DNA of 64,000 nt, taken from contig JACRPS010000026.1 in assembly GCA_016223085.1 (NCBI GenBank), positions 1-64,000 on the forward strand, read 5' to 3'. The stretch comes from Chloroflexota bacterium (GTDB lineage: Bacteria; Chloroflexota; Anaerolineae; Aggregatilineales; Phototrophicaceae). A model generated the notes under the pieces. The model did not search any database, was not told where the DNA came from, and saw only the letters and a list, made by a program, of their open reading frames with translations. A program made the position numbers and the translations under genes. This document shows positions 17,218 through 26,523 of this stretch, piece after piece. The stretch's first letter is position 1. Every line of letters starts with the position of its first letter.

Positions 17218-18384
17218 ATGCCGTTTTATCACAAGGTTGGCGACATCCCCCACAAGCGGCACACGCAGTTCCGCAAGCCGGACGGCGGCCTGTACCGCGA
17301 GGAAGTCATGGGGCTGGAAGGTTTTCACGGCATCGAGTCAATCCTTTATCATCATTACCTGCCGCCGCGTGTGCTGAAGGTTGAAGATTTAGGCCCGGCG
17401 AGCAACGGTTATACCGATTTTGGCGCGCTGCGGCATCGCGCGTTCCGCACCGCTGACCTGCCCGCCGGCGGCGACCCGGTAGCCGCGCGGCGCGTGCTGC
17501 TGGGTAACAACGATGTGACGCTTGGCCTGAGCCGCCCAACCCAGAGCATGGATTATTTCTACCGCAATGCGCAGGCGTATGAATGCTGGTTCGTCCACGA
17601 AGGCGCGGGCACGCTGCACACGCAGTTCGGCAGGCTGCCGTTTATGCCGGGGGATTACCTTGTCATCCCCTATGGAACGACATGGCAAATGACATTGGAC
17701 ACACCTGAAGCGCGCTTCTTTGTGATTGAATCGCCGTCGCAGATCGAGCCACCCAAACGCTATCGCAACGAATGGGGGCAGCTACTCGAACATTCGCCCT
17801 ACTGCGAACGCGACATCCGTGTGCCGACCGACCTCGAAACCCACACCGAACGCGGCGAATTTGAAGTACGGGTGAAGGTGCGCGACCGCATCACGCGGCA
17901 CGTGCTTGACCATCACCCGTTCGATGTGGTTGGTTGGGACGGCTACCTGTACCCCTGGGCGCTCAGCATCCACGACTTTGAGCCGATCACCGGGCGTATT
18001 CACCAGCCGCCACCGGTGCATCAGACCTTCGCCGGCCACAATTACGTCGTCTGCTCGTTTGTGCCGCGCCTGTTTGATTATCATCCGCAGGGCATCCCCG
18101 CGCCGTACAACCACAGCAACGTCAACAGCGACGAGGTGATTTATTACTGCGAAGGCAATTTTATGTCGCGCAAGGGCGTGGACAAATACGACATCACCCT
18201 GCATCCCAGCGGCCTGCCGCACGGCCCGCAGCCGGGCGCGACCGAAGCCTCCATCGGCAAGGAGCGCACCGAAGAACTGGCCGTGATGGTGGACACCTTC
18301 CACCCGCTGCATGTGTCACCCGCCGCGCTGGAGATCGAAAAGTCGGAGTATATGGCCTCGTGGCTGGATGGCGATGGGGTATAA
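17218..18384 (+). CDS. hmgA: Homogentisate 1,2-dioxygenase
   Basis: A 388-residue cupin-fold, iron-dependent ring-cleaving dioxygenase that opens homogentisate to maleylacetoacetate. The iron-site region is clear: YNHSNVNSDEVIYYCEGNF (His and Glu) and HPSGLPHGPQPGA (second His). It is shorter than the ~440-residue proteobacterial and animal enzymes, as is common for the form in other phyla. The ATG at 17218 follows AAAGGAG by 6 nt; the longer upstream frame runs through the inverted repeat and is rejected. With HPPD and the FAH-family protein it forms a tyrosine catabolic set. Confidence 0.92.
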   Translation: MPFYHKVGDIPHKRHTQFRKPDGGLYREEVMGLEGFHGIESILYHHYLPPRVLKVEDLGPASNGYTDFGALRHRAFRTADLPAGGDPVAARRVLLGNNDVTLGLSRPTQSMDYFYRNAQAYECWFVHEGAGTLHTQFGRLPFMPGDYLVIPYGTTWQMTLDTPEARFFVIESPSQIEPPKRYRNEWGQLLEHSPYCERDIRVPTDLETHTERGEFEVRVKVRDRITRHVLDHHPFDVVGWDGYLYPWALSIHDFEPITGRIHQPPPVHQTFAGHNYVVCSFVPRLFDYHPQGIPAPYNHSNVNSDEVIYYCEGNFMSRKGVDKYDITLHPSGLPHGPQPGATEASIGKERTEELAVMVDTFHPLHVSPAALEIEKSEYMASWLDGDGV

Positions 18385-18389
18385 AATCT

Positions 18390-18457
18390 AACCGCCAAGG
18401 CGCAGAGAACGCCAAGAATTAATTTCAAATCTTGGCGAACTTGGCGTCTTGGCGGTT
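18390..18457. repeat. TTGGCG-type long inverted repeat
   Basis: Arms AACCGCCAAG... and ...CTTGGCGGTT of about 30 nt, lying exactly between the convergent hmgA and livF genes. It is placed where a bidirectional terminator is expected. The same right-arm sequence recurs at 29938, 30366 and 32423. Confidence 0.85.
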
Positions 18458-18462
18458 CGTTC

Positions 18463-19179
18463 TTAGTTCTCCCCCAGGTAGACGCGGCGCACCATCTCAT
18501 TATTCATCAGGTTATGCGCGGTGTCCTGTAGGGCGATACTGCCGCTCTGCAGCACGTAACCCCGGCTGGCAACTTCCAGCGCCATCAGCGCGTTTTGCTC
18601 CACCAGCAGAATGGTGGTGCCCTGCGCGTTAATCTGCTTGATGATGTCAAAGATGCCTTCCACCAGCACCGGCGCCAGCCCCATCGAAGGTTCGTCCAGC
18701 AGCAGAATTCGCGGCTGCGCCATCAGCGCCCGGCCAATCGCCAGCATCTGCTGCTCACCGCCGGAAAGCGTGCCGCCTTTCTGGTTCAGGCGTTCTTTCA
18801 GTCGCGGGAACAACTCAAAGACACGCTCCATCCGGCTGCTGATAACCGATCGGCTGCTGACATTCCACGCGCCGATTTCGAGATTCTCCCATACGGTCAG
18901 CAGCGGGAAAATGCGGCGGCCTTCCGGTACGTGCCCGACCCCCAGCGCCGTCACTTCGTGCGGCTTCAGGCCGGTGATGTCGCGCCCCTCCAGATGGACA
19001 TGCCCCACCTTCGCCCGCGCAATGCCGCTGATCGTGCGCAGCGACGTGCTTTTGCCCGCGCCGTTCGAGCCAACCAGCGTCACAATTTCGCCCTCATCTA
19101 CCCGCAGGTTAACGCCTTTCAGCGCGTGGATGTGGCCGTAGTAGGTATGGACGTTTTGCAGTTCCAGCAGGGCCGTCAT
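18463..19179 (-). CDS. livF: Branched-chain amino acid ABC transporter ATP-binding protein LivF
   Basis: A 238-residue ATPase. Walker A is GSNGAGKST, the signature is LSGGEQQ, Walker B is ILLLDEPSMGLAP, and the C terminus (EMVRRVYLGEN) is typical of LivF. It powers high-affinity amino-acid import with LivG. Its ATG overlaps the livG stop by 4 nt. Last gene of the liv operon. Confidence 0.95.
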   Translation of the reverse strand: MTALLELQNVHTYYGHIHALKGVNLRVDEGEIVTLVGSNGAGKSTSLRTISGIARAKVGHVHLEGRDITGLKPHEVTALGVGHVPEGRRIFPLLTVWENLEIGAWNVSSRSVISSRMERVFELFPRLKERLNQKGGTLSGGEQQMLAIGRALMAQPRILLLDEPSMGLAPVLVEGIFDIIKQINAQGTTILLVEQNALMALEVASRGYVLQSGSIALQDTAHNLMNNEMVRRVYLGEN

Positions 19180-19985
19180 AATTCCACCTCGGCGCTGACT
19201 TCTTGTTCCGTCGTGCCTGCCGCGCGGCGCCCCAGGTAAGCCTCAATCACGCGCGGGTTGGCGCGAATATCCGCCGGCGTGCCCTCGGCAATCTTCTGGC
19301 CGTAGTCCAGTACCGTGATGTGTTCGCTGATGCCCATCACCACCTTCATGTCGTGTTCGATCAGCACGACGGTGATGCCCAGTTCATCCCGCACGCGGCG
19401 GAACAGTCCCATTGCGGCGGCGCTTTCCTGCGGGTTCATACCGGCGGTTGGTTCGTCCAGCAGAATCAGCTTCGGGTCGCTGGCGAGCGCACGGGCGATT
19501 TCAATGCGCCGCTGGTCGCCGTACGGCAGGTTGCGGCTGACTTCATCCCCCTTCCCCGCCAGCCCGACAAACCGCAGCAGATCGCTGGCTTTCTGCTTAA
19601 CCTTCTTCTCCTGTATCTGGAAACCGGGCGTCCGCAGCAGCGTCGCCGGCAGCGAAATGTTGAGCCGCGAGTGCATCCCCACCATCACATTTTCCAGCAC
19701 GGTCATGCCGGGGAACAGCCGGATGCTCTGAAACGTGCGCGCCATGCCGGCGGCGTTTACCTGGTCAGGCCGCAGGCCGATCAGCGACCGCCCGTTAAAC
19801 AGCATCGTGCCAGAGTCCGGTTTATAGATGCCGGTCAGCAGGTTAAACAGCGTCGTTTTGCCCGCGCCGTTCGGGCCGATGATCGCGCTGATGCTGCGTT
19901 CTTCGATGCCGATGGTGACATTGTTTACCGCCGTCAGGCCGCCAAACTTCTTGGTCAGGTCACGTACATCCAGAATAATCGTCAT
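19176..19985 (-). CDS. livG: Branched-chain amino acid ABC transporter ATP-binding protein LivG
   Basis: A 269-residue ATPase. Walker A is GPNGAGKTT, followed by GMARTFQSIRLFPGMTVLEN, the signature region NLPYGDQRRIEIARAL, and Walker B LILLDEPTAGMNP. The YGDQRR form of the signature is normal for LivG. The C-terminal extension (about 15 residues, Glu-rich) is longer than usual. It sits 9 nt after livM. Confidence 0.95.
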   Translation of the reverse strand: MTIILDVRDLTKKFGGLTAVNNVTIGIEERSISAIIGPNGAGKTTLFNLLTGIYKPDSGTMLFNGRSLIGLRPDQVNAAGMARTFQSIRLFPGMTVLENVMVGMHSRLNISLPATLLRTPGFQIQEKKVKQKASDLLRFVGLAGKGDEVSRNLPYGDQRRIEIARALASDPKLILLDEPTAGMNPQESAAAMGLFRRVRDELGITVVLIEHDMKVVMGISEHITVLDYGQKIAEGTPADIRANPRVIEAYLGRRAAGTTEQEVSAEVEL

Positions 19986-19994
19986 GGCGGCTCC

Positions 19995-21416
19995 CTACGC
20001 TTTCCCCGCGTCGGGCTGCGCTGTTACCACCGGGTTTTCAGCGGTCACGGTTACCGGTTCTTCGCCCTTCGCTTCCAGCAGTTCCATCTTGCGACGCGGT
20101 TCTGGCAGCAGCCCCGCCGGGCGGAAGATCATCATCACGATCAGCAGCAGGCCGAAGATCAGGCGCTCGTACTTGGCCGGTTCAAGCTGCGTTGGCCAGT
20201 CGCGGATGTGGAAGTTGATGATCGGTACGATGAAATCCACGTTGCGCAGTGCGTTGATTTGCAGTGACAGGTTCTTCAGCACCAGCAGATTCAACAGCGT
20301 GACGATGACCGCGCCGAACAGCGCCCCGCGAATGCCGCCGATGCCGCCCACGATCACCATCGCCAGGATGCTGATGGACTGTATCAGGCTGAAGCTCTCA
20401 GGGCTGACAAACGTCTGTTTCGCGCCGTACAACACACCAATCGCTCCGGCAAACGACGCGCCCATCGCAAACGCCATCAGCTTCATCCGTACCAGCGGCA
20501 CGCCCATCGCAATCGCCGCCACTTCATCCTCGCGGATGGCGGTCCAGGCGCGGCCAATTGGCGAATTGTCCAGCCGGCGCGCGACGATAATAATCAGGGC
20601 GATGATGCCGATGGCAATAAAATAAAACAAAAGCTGCTGCGACAGTGGCGTGGCATTGGCAATCGGAAAGCCAAGCATCGCCTCCGCGCCCACCACAGAG
20701 TTATACAGCAGCGGCGGCACGGGCGGGCGACCTACGTCGAATAACCCTTGCGAGCCGTTGGTGAAGTTAATCGGCTTGTCGAGATTGTTGGCGATCACGC
20801 GTATCATTTCGCCGAAGCCGAGTGTCACAATCGCCAGATAATCGCCGCGCAGCCGCAGCACCGGCAGGCCGAGCAGAATCCCAACCACCGCCGCCACAAC
20901 CACACCCAGGAAAATGAAGCCATAAAAGGCCGCGCCGGACACCAGCCAGCCGTTGATGTTAAAAACGGTGTTGGCCTGGGACGTAAACATGGCCCAGGTG
21001 TACGCGCCAACGGCGAAGAAAGCGATATAACCCAGGTCAAGCAGGCCGGCGAAACCAACGACGATGTTCAGCCCTAGCGCCAGCCCGGCGAAAATACAAA
21101 TCTGGATGATTAGTTCCAGGTAGGAACTGTCGCGCATCCCCAGGTACGGGATTGCCACAAACAGCAGCAGCGCCACCAGAATCACTTTAAGCGGAGTCCG
21201 TACCGGTGACGCCAGAATGATAAACGGCGACAGCACCAGCGCCGGGAACGCCAGCGTGCTGTACAGCGGAAACCACAGACTGCCACGATCCAGATTGCTC
21301 AGAATCAGCAGCGCCGCCAGAATATAGGCGACCAGCAGCGCGCCGGCCACCACCGGCTGGCGCATCGTCGTGCGAACGTTCATCCAGGGGCTTTGCGAGA
21401 CCGATTTTGTCGCCAT
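19995..21416 (-). CDS. livM: Branched-chain amino acid ABC transporter permease LivM
   Basis: A 473-residue integral membrane permease. The LivM core (about 95-440) contains GLALNIVVGFAGLLDLGYIA and GRAWTAIREDEVAAIAMGV, the coupling region contacting the ATPases. About 80 N-terminal residues add two or three membrane helices, so it is longer than the ~425-residue E. coli protein. The C-terminal 30 residues are charged and cytosolic. It is 5 nt from livH. Confidence 0.93.
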   Translation of the reverse strand: MATKSVSQSPWMNVRTTMRQPVVAGALLVAYILAALLILSNLDRGSLWFPLYSTLAFPALVLSPFIILASPVRTPLKVILVALLLFVAIPYLGMRDSSYLELIIQICIFAGLALGLNIVVGFAGLLDLGYIAFFAVGAYTWAMFTSQANTVFNINGWLVSGAAFYGFIFLGVVVAAVVGILLGLPVLRLRGDYLAIVTLGFGEMIRVIANNLDKPINFTNGSQGLFDVGRPPVPPLLYNSVVGAEAMLGFPIANATPLSQQLLFYFIAIGIIALIIIVARRLDNSPIGRAWTAIREDEVAAIAMGVPLVRMKLMAFAMGASFAGAIGVLYGAKQTFVSPESFSLIQSISILAMVIVGGIGGIRGALFGAVIVTLLNLLVLKNLSLQINALRNVDFIVPIINFHIRDWPTQLEPAKYERLIFGLLLIVMMIFRPAGLLPEPRRKMELLEAKGEEPVTVTAENPVVTAQPDAGKA

Positions 21417-21421
21417 GCGTT

Positions 21422-22582
21422 TTACACCTTCTCGTCAACGCGCTCGCCCAGCAGGCCACTGGGACGAAAGATCAGGATGAGGATGAGGACGGAAAACGCG
21501 AACACGTCCGTGTAACGCTGCCCCAGCGCCGGGAAGTAGACCAGCAGGCCGTTCAGGAAGGCTTCGATCATGCCCAGCGCCAGCCCGCCCAGCAGCGCGC
21601 CGGTCACGTTGCCGATACCGCCCAGCACCGCCGCCGTGAACGCTTTGATGCCCGGTATGAAGCCGACAAACGGCGTCACCGTTCCGACGTTCATGCCAAA
21701 TAGTGCGCCAGCAGCCCCGCCGAACGAACCGCCCACAAAAAACGTCAGCGACACCATGCGATTGACGTTGATGCCCATCAGCCCGGCAGTGGTCATATCC
21801 TGCGATACCGCGCGGATACCGCGCCCCAGCTTCGTCCCGTTCACAAAATAGTTGAGCGCGATCAGCGTTACCACTGCCCCCAGCACCACCACAAACTGCG
21901 TCGGGCGGACGTTGACCGTGCCTTCGCCAATCGCCAGTTTGACCGGCGTCCGCAGCCATTCCAGATCGTTGGTTGGATAGGTCAGGTTGAAGTCGTTGCG
22001 GGTGATCGCCTGGAAGGCGCGCACGAAGTCAATCAAAAAGAAGGAGATGCCGATGGCGGAGATCAGCGGCACCAGGCGCGGCGCCCCGCGCAGCGGACGG
22101 TAAGCAATGCGTTCGATGGCAACCGCCAGCAGACCACTGAACAGCATCGCCACCAGGATAATGAGCATAATCAATAACACTGGATTCCAGAACGGCAGGT
22201 TGCCCGCATCATCGAGCCGGCGCATCACCTCGAATCCCACCACCGAACCGACCATAAAAATCTCGCTGTGGGCGAAGTTGATAAACTTCAGCACGCCGTA
22301 AACCAGCGTGTACCCCAGCGCGATCATGGCATAGACAAAACCGGTGGTGATGCCGCTGATAATCATGCCGGGCAGTTGGCGGTTTACCTGGTCAACCAAC
22401 ACGATGTTCGGACGGGGTTCGGGGAACAGCAGGGCCAGTCCGTAGGCGAACAGCGTGAGGACGACCGCCGCGCCAACCACAAAGACAAACATTTGACCAA
22501 TGGGGAACAGGATGAAACGGTATATCCACTCCGCGAGGGAGCGAAGGGAAACTGCCCCGACGGTGGGTCTGGCATCCAGCAT
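21422..22582 (-). CDS. livH: Branched-chain amino acid ABC transporter permease LivH
   Basis: A 386-residue membrane permease. LivH marks are ALGYTLVYGVLKFINFAHSE and RAVSQDMTTAGLMGINVNRM (coupling loop), and PFVGFIPGIKAFTAAVLGG near the C terminus. It has about 80 additional N-terminal residues with one membrane helix compared with the classical ~300-residue LivH. I chose the second ATG (22582) because GGAG lies 5 nt before it; the first ATG at 22594 has no such site. Confidence 0.93.
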   Translation of the reverse strand: MLDARPTVGAVSLRSLAEWIYRFILFPIGQMFVFVVGAAVVLTLFAYGLALLFPEPRPNIVLVDQVNRQLPGMIISGITTGFVYAMIALGYTLVYGVLKFINFAHSEIFMVGSVVGFEVMRRLDDAGNLPFWNPVLLIMLIILVAMLFSGLLAVAIERIAYRPLRGAPRLVPLISAIGISFFLIDFVRAFQAITRNDFNLTYPTNDLEWLRTPVKLAIGEGTVNVRPTQFVVVLGAVVTLIALNYFVNGTKLGRGIRAVSQDMTTAGLMGINVNRMVSLTFFVGGSFGGAAGALFGMNVGTVTPFVGFIPGIKAFTAAVLGGIGNVTGALLGGLALGMIEAFLNGLLVYFPALGQRYTDVFAFSVLILILIFRPSGLLGERVDEKV

Positions 22583-22662
22583 AAAAATCTCCATGCAAGT
22601 TTTTCAAAAAAGGCGGCGGGCCATTTCGCCTGGCGCCGCCGCCCTTGACCAGCGTATTATCG

Positions 22663-23901
22663 TTACGAACCGGGGGTAGCCTCTGGGGTAGCTTCACCCG
22701 ACTGCATCACGGCGTACAGCGGCGATGGCGCCTGGAATTCGTCCAGCACCTCGTTGCTCGACCATTCCGCCGGGTCCGCCGATTTCACCTGAAGAATGAC
22801 GTAGGTCGCCAGTTCGGGGTCGCCGTTGTCATCAAAGGTGTACGTGCCGGTGATGCCGTCGTAATTTTCGGTCGCGCGCACGGCTGCCGCCACCGCTTCG
22901 CGGGTTGGCGCTTCGCCACCGGCTTCTTCCGCCGCTTTGGCAATCGCCGCCAGCACGATACCGGCAGAGTCGTACGCCTGCGCCGCAAACGGCTGCGGGT
23001 CTTCGCCAAACTTGGCCTGGTAATCTTCAATAAACTGGGCTGCATCCGGGTAGAAGGTGGGCGGGGCAGCGACGGTGGTGTAATACGTGCCAACACCCGC
23101 TTCGCCGGCCAGTTCCGCGAAGTCCGAAGCGTCGAAGCCATCCGGCCCCATGAAGAAGCCTTCATAACCGGCAGCCCGCGCCTGATTGATGAAGATACCG
23201 GACTGCGGATACAGACCGCCGAAGTAGATCAGATCGGGGTCAAGCGCCAGAATCGGCTGAATCACGCCGTCGAAGTTGGCCGTTTCGGTCGTGCCTTCCA
23301 CGTTCAGCACCGTCAGGCCAGCTTCTTCCGCTGCCGAGGCGAAAAATTCTGCCACGCCCTGCCCGTAGGCCGTTGTGTCGTGCAGCACGTAAACCGACTC
23401 AACACCCTCCAGGCTCGCGGCAAAGGCCGCGCCCGCCGCGCCCTGCGTGTCGTCACGCCCGCAGATGCGGTTGACGGTCGGTAGGCCGCGATCGGTGATG
23501 TTGACGTTGGTGTTCGCCGGGCTAACCATAACCAGATTGTTGGCGTCGTACACTTCCGACGACGGAATGGCGACACCGCTGTTCAGGTGGCCGACGACCG
23601 CCAGAATGGCCGGGTCATTAACCAGATTATTGGCATTGGCAACACCGACATCCGGCGTCGCCTGGTCATCGAACGGGACAAACTCAACCTTGAAGCCCAT
23701 TTCAGTCAGCGGCCCGCTGAGCTGCTCAATTGCCAGCTCCGCCCCGTTGCGGATGGCCGTCCCCAGAATGGACTGCGGCCCGGACAGCGGACTCTGGCTG
23801 GCGATCTTGATGACCTTGGCGTCATCCTGGGCAGTGGCGACGGTTACGCTCAGGGCGAGCGCAACCACGACAAAAAGAAGTAAAACCCGCTTGACCTGCA
23901 T
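22663..23901 (-). CDS. Branched-chain amino acid ABC transporter substrate-binding protein (LivK-like)
   Basis: A 412-residue periplasmic-binding-fold type I protein. It has a cleavable-looking signal peptide (MQVKRVLLLFVVVALALSV, cut near ATAQ) and then IKIASQSPLSGPQSILG, the usual start of Liv/Leu-binding proteins. No lipobox cysteine is present, so the membrane anchor is unclear. The C terminus is a low-complexity ATPEATPGS tail. The ATG at 23901 follows AGGAGG by 9 nt; a longer frame is rejected. It is the first and probably most highly expressed gene of the liv operon. Confidence 0.92.
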   Translation of the reverse strand: MQVKRVLLLFVVVALALSVTVATAQDDAKVIKIASQSPLSGPQSILGTAIRNGAELAIEQLSGPLTEMGFKVEFVPFDDQATPDVGVANANNLVNDPAILAVVGHLNSGVAIPSSEVYDANNLVMVSPANTNVNITDRGLPTVNRICGRDDTQGAAGAAFAASLEGVESVYVLHDTTAYGQGVAEFFASAAEEAGLTVLNVEGTTETANFDGVIQPILALDPDLIYFGGLYPQSGIFINQARAAGYEGFFMGPDGFDASDFAELAGEAGVGTYYTTVAAPPTFYPDAAQFIEDYQAKFGEDPQPFAAQAYDSAGIVLAAIAKAAEEAGGEAPTREAVAAAVRATENYDGITGTYTFDDNGDPELATYVILQVKSADPAEWSSNEVLDEFQAPSPLYAVMQSGEATPEATPGS

Positions 23902-24287
23902 TGCACCGATCCTCCTAATACCATTAAGTAAGACAGACAAATGTTACATCCGGCTTGTGCCTTCGTTCACGAGCAATGTGTCTAAAACTGCCTCATGATT
24001 CTTCGGCTATTTTTAACACAAGCCCGTTTCTTGTAAGAATACCATGCGCTTTAGGAATTGGCAAAAACTTAACCAACCCTCATCTAAATCAACTTTGTAC
24101 GACGACTGGATTTTCATCGGGCAGCGTTACGCTATAATGTTGGCCGCGCCGGCAAATTCCCATAGGCAAATCAGGGATACACGGTTTGGAGACAGAAACC
24201 ACCGTTCAGCAATCAGCTAAAACCTAAGCCACAAAGCTGATCGCGAAGGTAGCCTCTGGTTGGACGACTCAGGTTAAAGGTAGGAAG
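23902..24287. other. Divergent intergenic region (liv operon / EamA gene)
   Basis: 386 nt with no gene. The left half (to about 24130) is A/T-richer than its surroundings and should hold the liv promoter; no convincing -35/-10 pair can be named. The right part contains the candidate structured leader described separately. Confidence 0.6.
24180..24287 (+). promoter_or_regulatory. Candidate structured 5' leader (hairpin plus pseudoknot) of the EamA gene
   Basis: ATCAGCT (24212-24218) pairs perfectly with AGCTGAT (24235-24241). The loop it closes contains AACCTAAG (24221-24228), which is complementary (one G-U) to CTCAGGTT at 24268-24275, just before the ribosome binding site (AGGAAG next to the ATG). 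That is an H-type pseudoknot layout. A further hairpin, GGTTT/AAACC at 24183-24187 and 24196-24200, precedes it. I do not recognise a known riboswitch consensus. Confidence 0.4.
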
Positions 24288-25208
24288 ATGTCCGACACAC
24301 TGCGCGGAGCAATTTACGGCCTGTCGGCGGCAGCCATTTGGGGCGGGATGTACGTCATCAGTGATGTCGTACTGAAAACGGTCCCGCCGTTCACGCTGCT
24401 GTCCATCCGCCTCATCATGGCCATCGCTGTGCTGGCCATTATCCGATCACGGCTACCCCAGCGGCGACCGCTGTCCGGGCGCGAACTGCTGTCGCTGCTG
24501 GCGGTCGGGCTGATTGGTTATGGCATCAGTCTGGGGGCGCAGTTTGTGGGAACGGATCAATCTACTGCCGTGAACGGCGCGCTGGTCACCAGTGCCTCAC
24601 CGGCGTTTATCCTGATCTTCGCCGCCTTGATCCTGCGCGAACGGCTGACCATGACCCGCGTCGTGGCGGTCGTGCTGGCGTCCATCGGTGTCGTGATTAT
24701 CATTGATCCCGGCAAGGCAGATTTTTCATCGGCTACTTTTTGGGGTGATGTAGCCCTGGCCCTGGCCGCCGTCACCTGGGGCTTGTATTCGGTGCTGGTA
24801 CGCCGGGTCAGCGCCCGTCTGGATACCACAACCGTATCGCTGTACGTCCTGTTTGGCGGCCTGCTGCTCACTCTGCCCGCCATCCCGTTTGAACTACGCC
24901 AGCGGCCTCTGGGTAGCATGGATGGCGGCACGCTGTTAGGTATCCTGTACCTGGGTGTGATCTCAACAGCGGCTGCCATGTGGTTGTGGAATCGTGCTTT
25001 TGCGCTGGTGGATGCGTCGCTTGCGTCGCTGTTTTTCTTTGCGCAGCCTCTGGTTGGTGCGCTGCTGGGTGTGCTGCTGCTCGGTCAGGCGCTGACACCT
25101 ACGCTGATCGGCGGTGGCCTGTTGATCGCGCTCGGCGTGCTGCTGACGCTGATCGCGCCGGAACGACTGTTGCGTCGCTGGCAGAAAACCGCGTCGGCCA
25201 AAGTCTGA
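24288..25208 (+). CDS. EamA/DMT-superfamily transporter
   Basis: A 306-residue membrane protein with two EamA repeats (about 8-140 and 155-295), about ten predicted helices, and family marks such as AAIWGGMYVISDVVLKTVPP and the second-repeat WGLYSVLVRRVSA. The family exports or imports metabolites and amino acids; the substrate cannot be read from sequence. The start codon is close to AGGAAG. It is followed by a palindrome and then the convergent hutI gene. Confidence 0.9.
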   Translation: MSDTLRGAIYGLSAAAIWGGMYVISDVVLKTVPPFTLLSIRLIMAIAVLAIIRSRLPQRRPLSGRELLSLLAVGLIGYGISLGAQFVGTDQSTAVNGALVTSASPAFILIFAALILRERLTMTRVVAVVLASIGVVIIIDPGKADFSSATFWGDVALALAAVTWGLYSVLVRRVSARLDTTTVSLYVLFGGLLLTLPAIPFELRQRPLGSMDGGTLLGILYLGVISTAAAMWLWNRAFALVDASLASLFFFAQPLVGALLGVLLLGQALTPTLIGGGLLIALGVLLTLIAPERLLRRWQKTASAKV

Positions 25209-25220
25209 TCGCTCATTTTA

Positions 25221-25249
25221 GTAGGGGCGACCTGGCAGGTCGCCTCTAC
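25221..25249. repeat. GTAGGG-family palindrome, copy 4
   Basis: 29 bp: GTAGGGGCGACCT, centre GGC, then its complement with one mismatch. It lies between the convergent EamA and hutI genes. The hutI stop codon TAG (25246-25248, minus strand) is within the right tip. Confidence 0.88.
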
Positions 25250-26523
25250 ACTGATGCTACCACCTGTCCGCCTTTTATCACCGTCTGCACCAGATTTCCC
25301 CCAAAGCGATACGCCAGATGGCGGTAGTCGTCTACGTCCAGAATCAGCAGATCGGCCTGCTTGCCCGGTTCGAGGCTGCCCACTTGGTCGCCTAATCCAA
25401 CGGCATAGGCCGCGTTGAGCGTTGCCGCCGCTAACGCCTCCGCCGGCGTGATTCGCAGGTAGCGGCAGGCCAGCGCCATCACAAACGGCATGGACTCGCA
25501 CCATGCTGTGCCGGGGTTGCAGTCGGTTGCCAGCGCCAGCGCCGCGCCGGCTCCAATCAGCGCCCGCGCTGGCGTGTAATGCGTGTGCCCCAATCCAAAT
25601 GGAGTAGCAGGCAGCGCCACCGCGACCGTATCCGCCTGCCCCAACGCTACTATATCGGCATCCGGCGTTGTCACCAGATGGTCAGCAGACACCGCGCTCA
25701 GTTCTACCGCCAGCCGCGCCCCGCCAATACTGGCAAATTCGTCGGCGTGGATTTTGGCGCGCATCCCATGTGTTAACCCGGCTTCCAGCACCCGCCGTGA
25801 CTGCGCCAGATCAAACGCCCCCGGTTCGCAGAACACGTCCACGAACACCGGGGTTTCTTGACTGTACGACCGCAGCCGTTCGGCAACGGCTGGCGTCATC
25901 TCATGGACAATCAAATCAACAAATGCATCGGTGCGCCCGTCATATTCCGGTGGCACAGCATGAGCGCCCATAAACGTGGGCACGATGGTTGCCGGGTGTT
26001 CTGCCGCCAGCCGGAAAATCGCGTCCAGCAGCTTCAATTCGCTGACCGTGTCCAGCCCGTAGCCCGTTTTGATCTCAACCGTCGTGGTGCCGTTCCGCAG
26101 CACCCGGTTTAGCCGCGCCCGCGTCTCATCCACCAACTGCTCGACGCTGGCGGCGCGCACGGCGCGTACCGTACTGTTAATACCGCCGCCCGCCGCCATG
26201 ATCTCCATATACGTTGCCCCGCCGATGCGCTGCTCGAACTCTGCCGCGCGGTCGCCCACCCATGCCAGATGCGTATGCGGGTCAACGAAGCCCGGCACCA
26301 CCGCCCGGCCATCAGCGTTGATGGTTCGCGCAGCGTCATAGCGCAGTCGCAAATCAGCCGCCGCGCCGACTTCGACGATTTGGCCGCCGTCAACCGCCAC
26401 CGCGCCGTCGGTAACAATACCCAACGTACCCAGCGCCTTCCCGCGCTGCGGCCCGCCGTTCACCGACGGCACGACACACACCTGACTCGCGTTGGTGATG
26501 AGCAGATCAACTCGTTGGGTCAT
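25246..26523 (-). CDS. hutI: Imidazolonepropionase
   Basis: A 425-residue amidohydrolase converting 4-imidazolone-5-propanoate to N-formimino-L-glutamate, step three of histidine breakdown. Metal-site motifs are [13 protein letters not shown] and the central [16 protein letters not shown], with [10 protein letters not shown] and [14 protein letters not shown] towards the end. The ATG overlaps the hutU stop (ATGA-type, 4 nt). Its own TAG stop is part of a palindromic repeat. Confidence 0.95.
   Translation of the reverse strand: MTQRVDLLITNASQVCVVPSVNGGPQRGKALGTLGIVTDGAVAVDGGQIVEVGAAADLRLRYDAARTINADGRAVVPGFVDPHTHLAWVGDRAAEFEQRIGGATYMEIMAAGGGINSTVRAVRAASVEQLVDETRARLNRVLRNGTTTVEIKTGYGLDTVSELKLLDAIFRLAAEHPATIVPTFMGAHAVPPEYDGRTDAFVDLIVHEMTPAVAERLRSYSQETPVFVDVFCEPGAFDLAQSRRVLEAGLTHGMRAKIHADEFASIGGARLAVELSAVSADHLVTTPDADIVALGQADTVAVALPATPFGLGHTHYTPARALIGAGAALALATDCNPGTAWCESMPFVMALACRYLRITPAEALAAATLNAAYAVGLGDQVGSLEPGKQADLLILDVDDYRHLAYRFGGNLVQTVIKGGQVVASV

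Noticed and set aside
24180-24287. Leader as a cyclic-di-GMP (GEMM) riboswitch
   Set aside because: It contains short pieces reminiscent of that class (CAAAGC, GGTAGCC), but the order and the conserved core do not fit, so I report only an unclassified structure.
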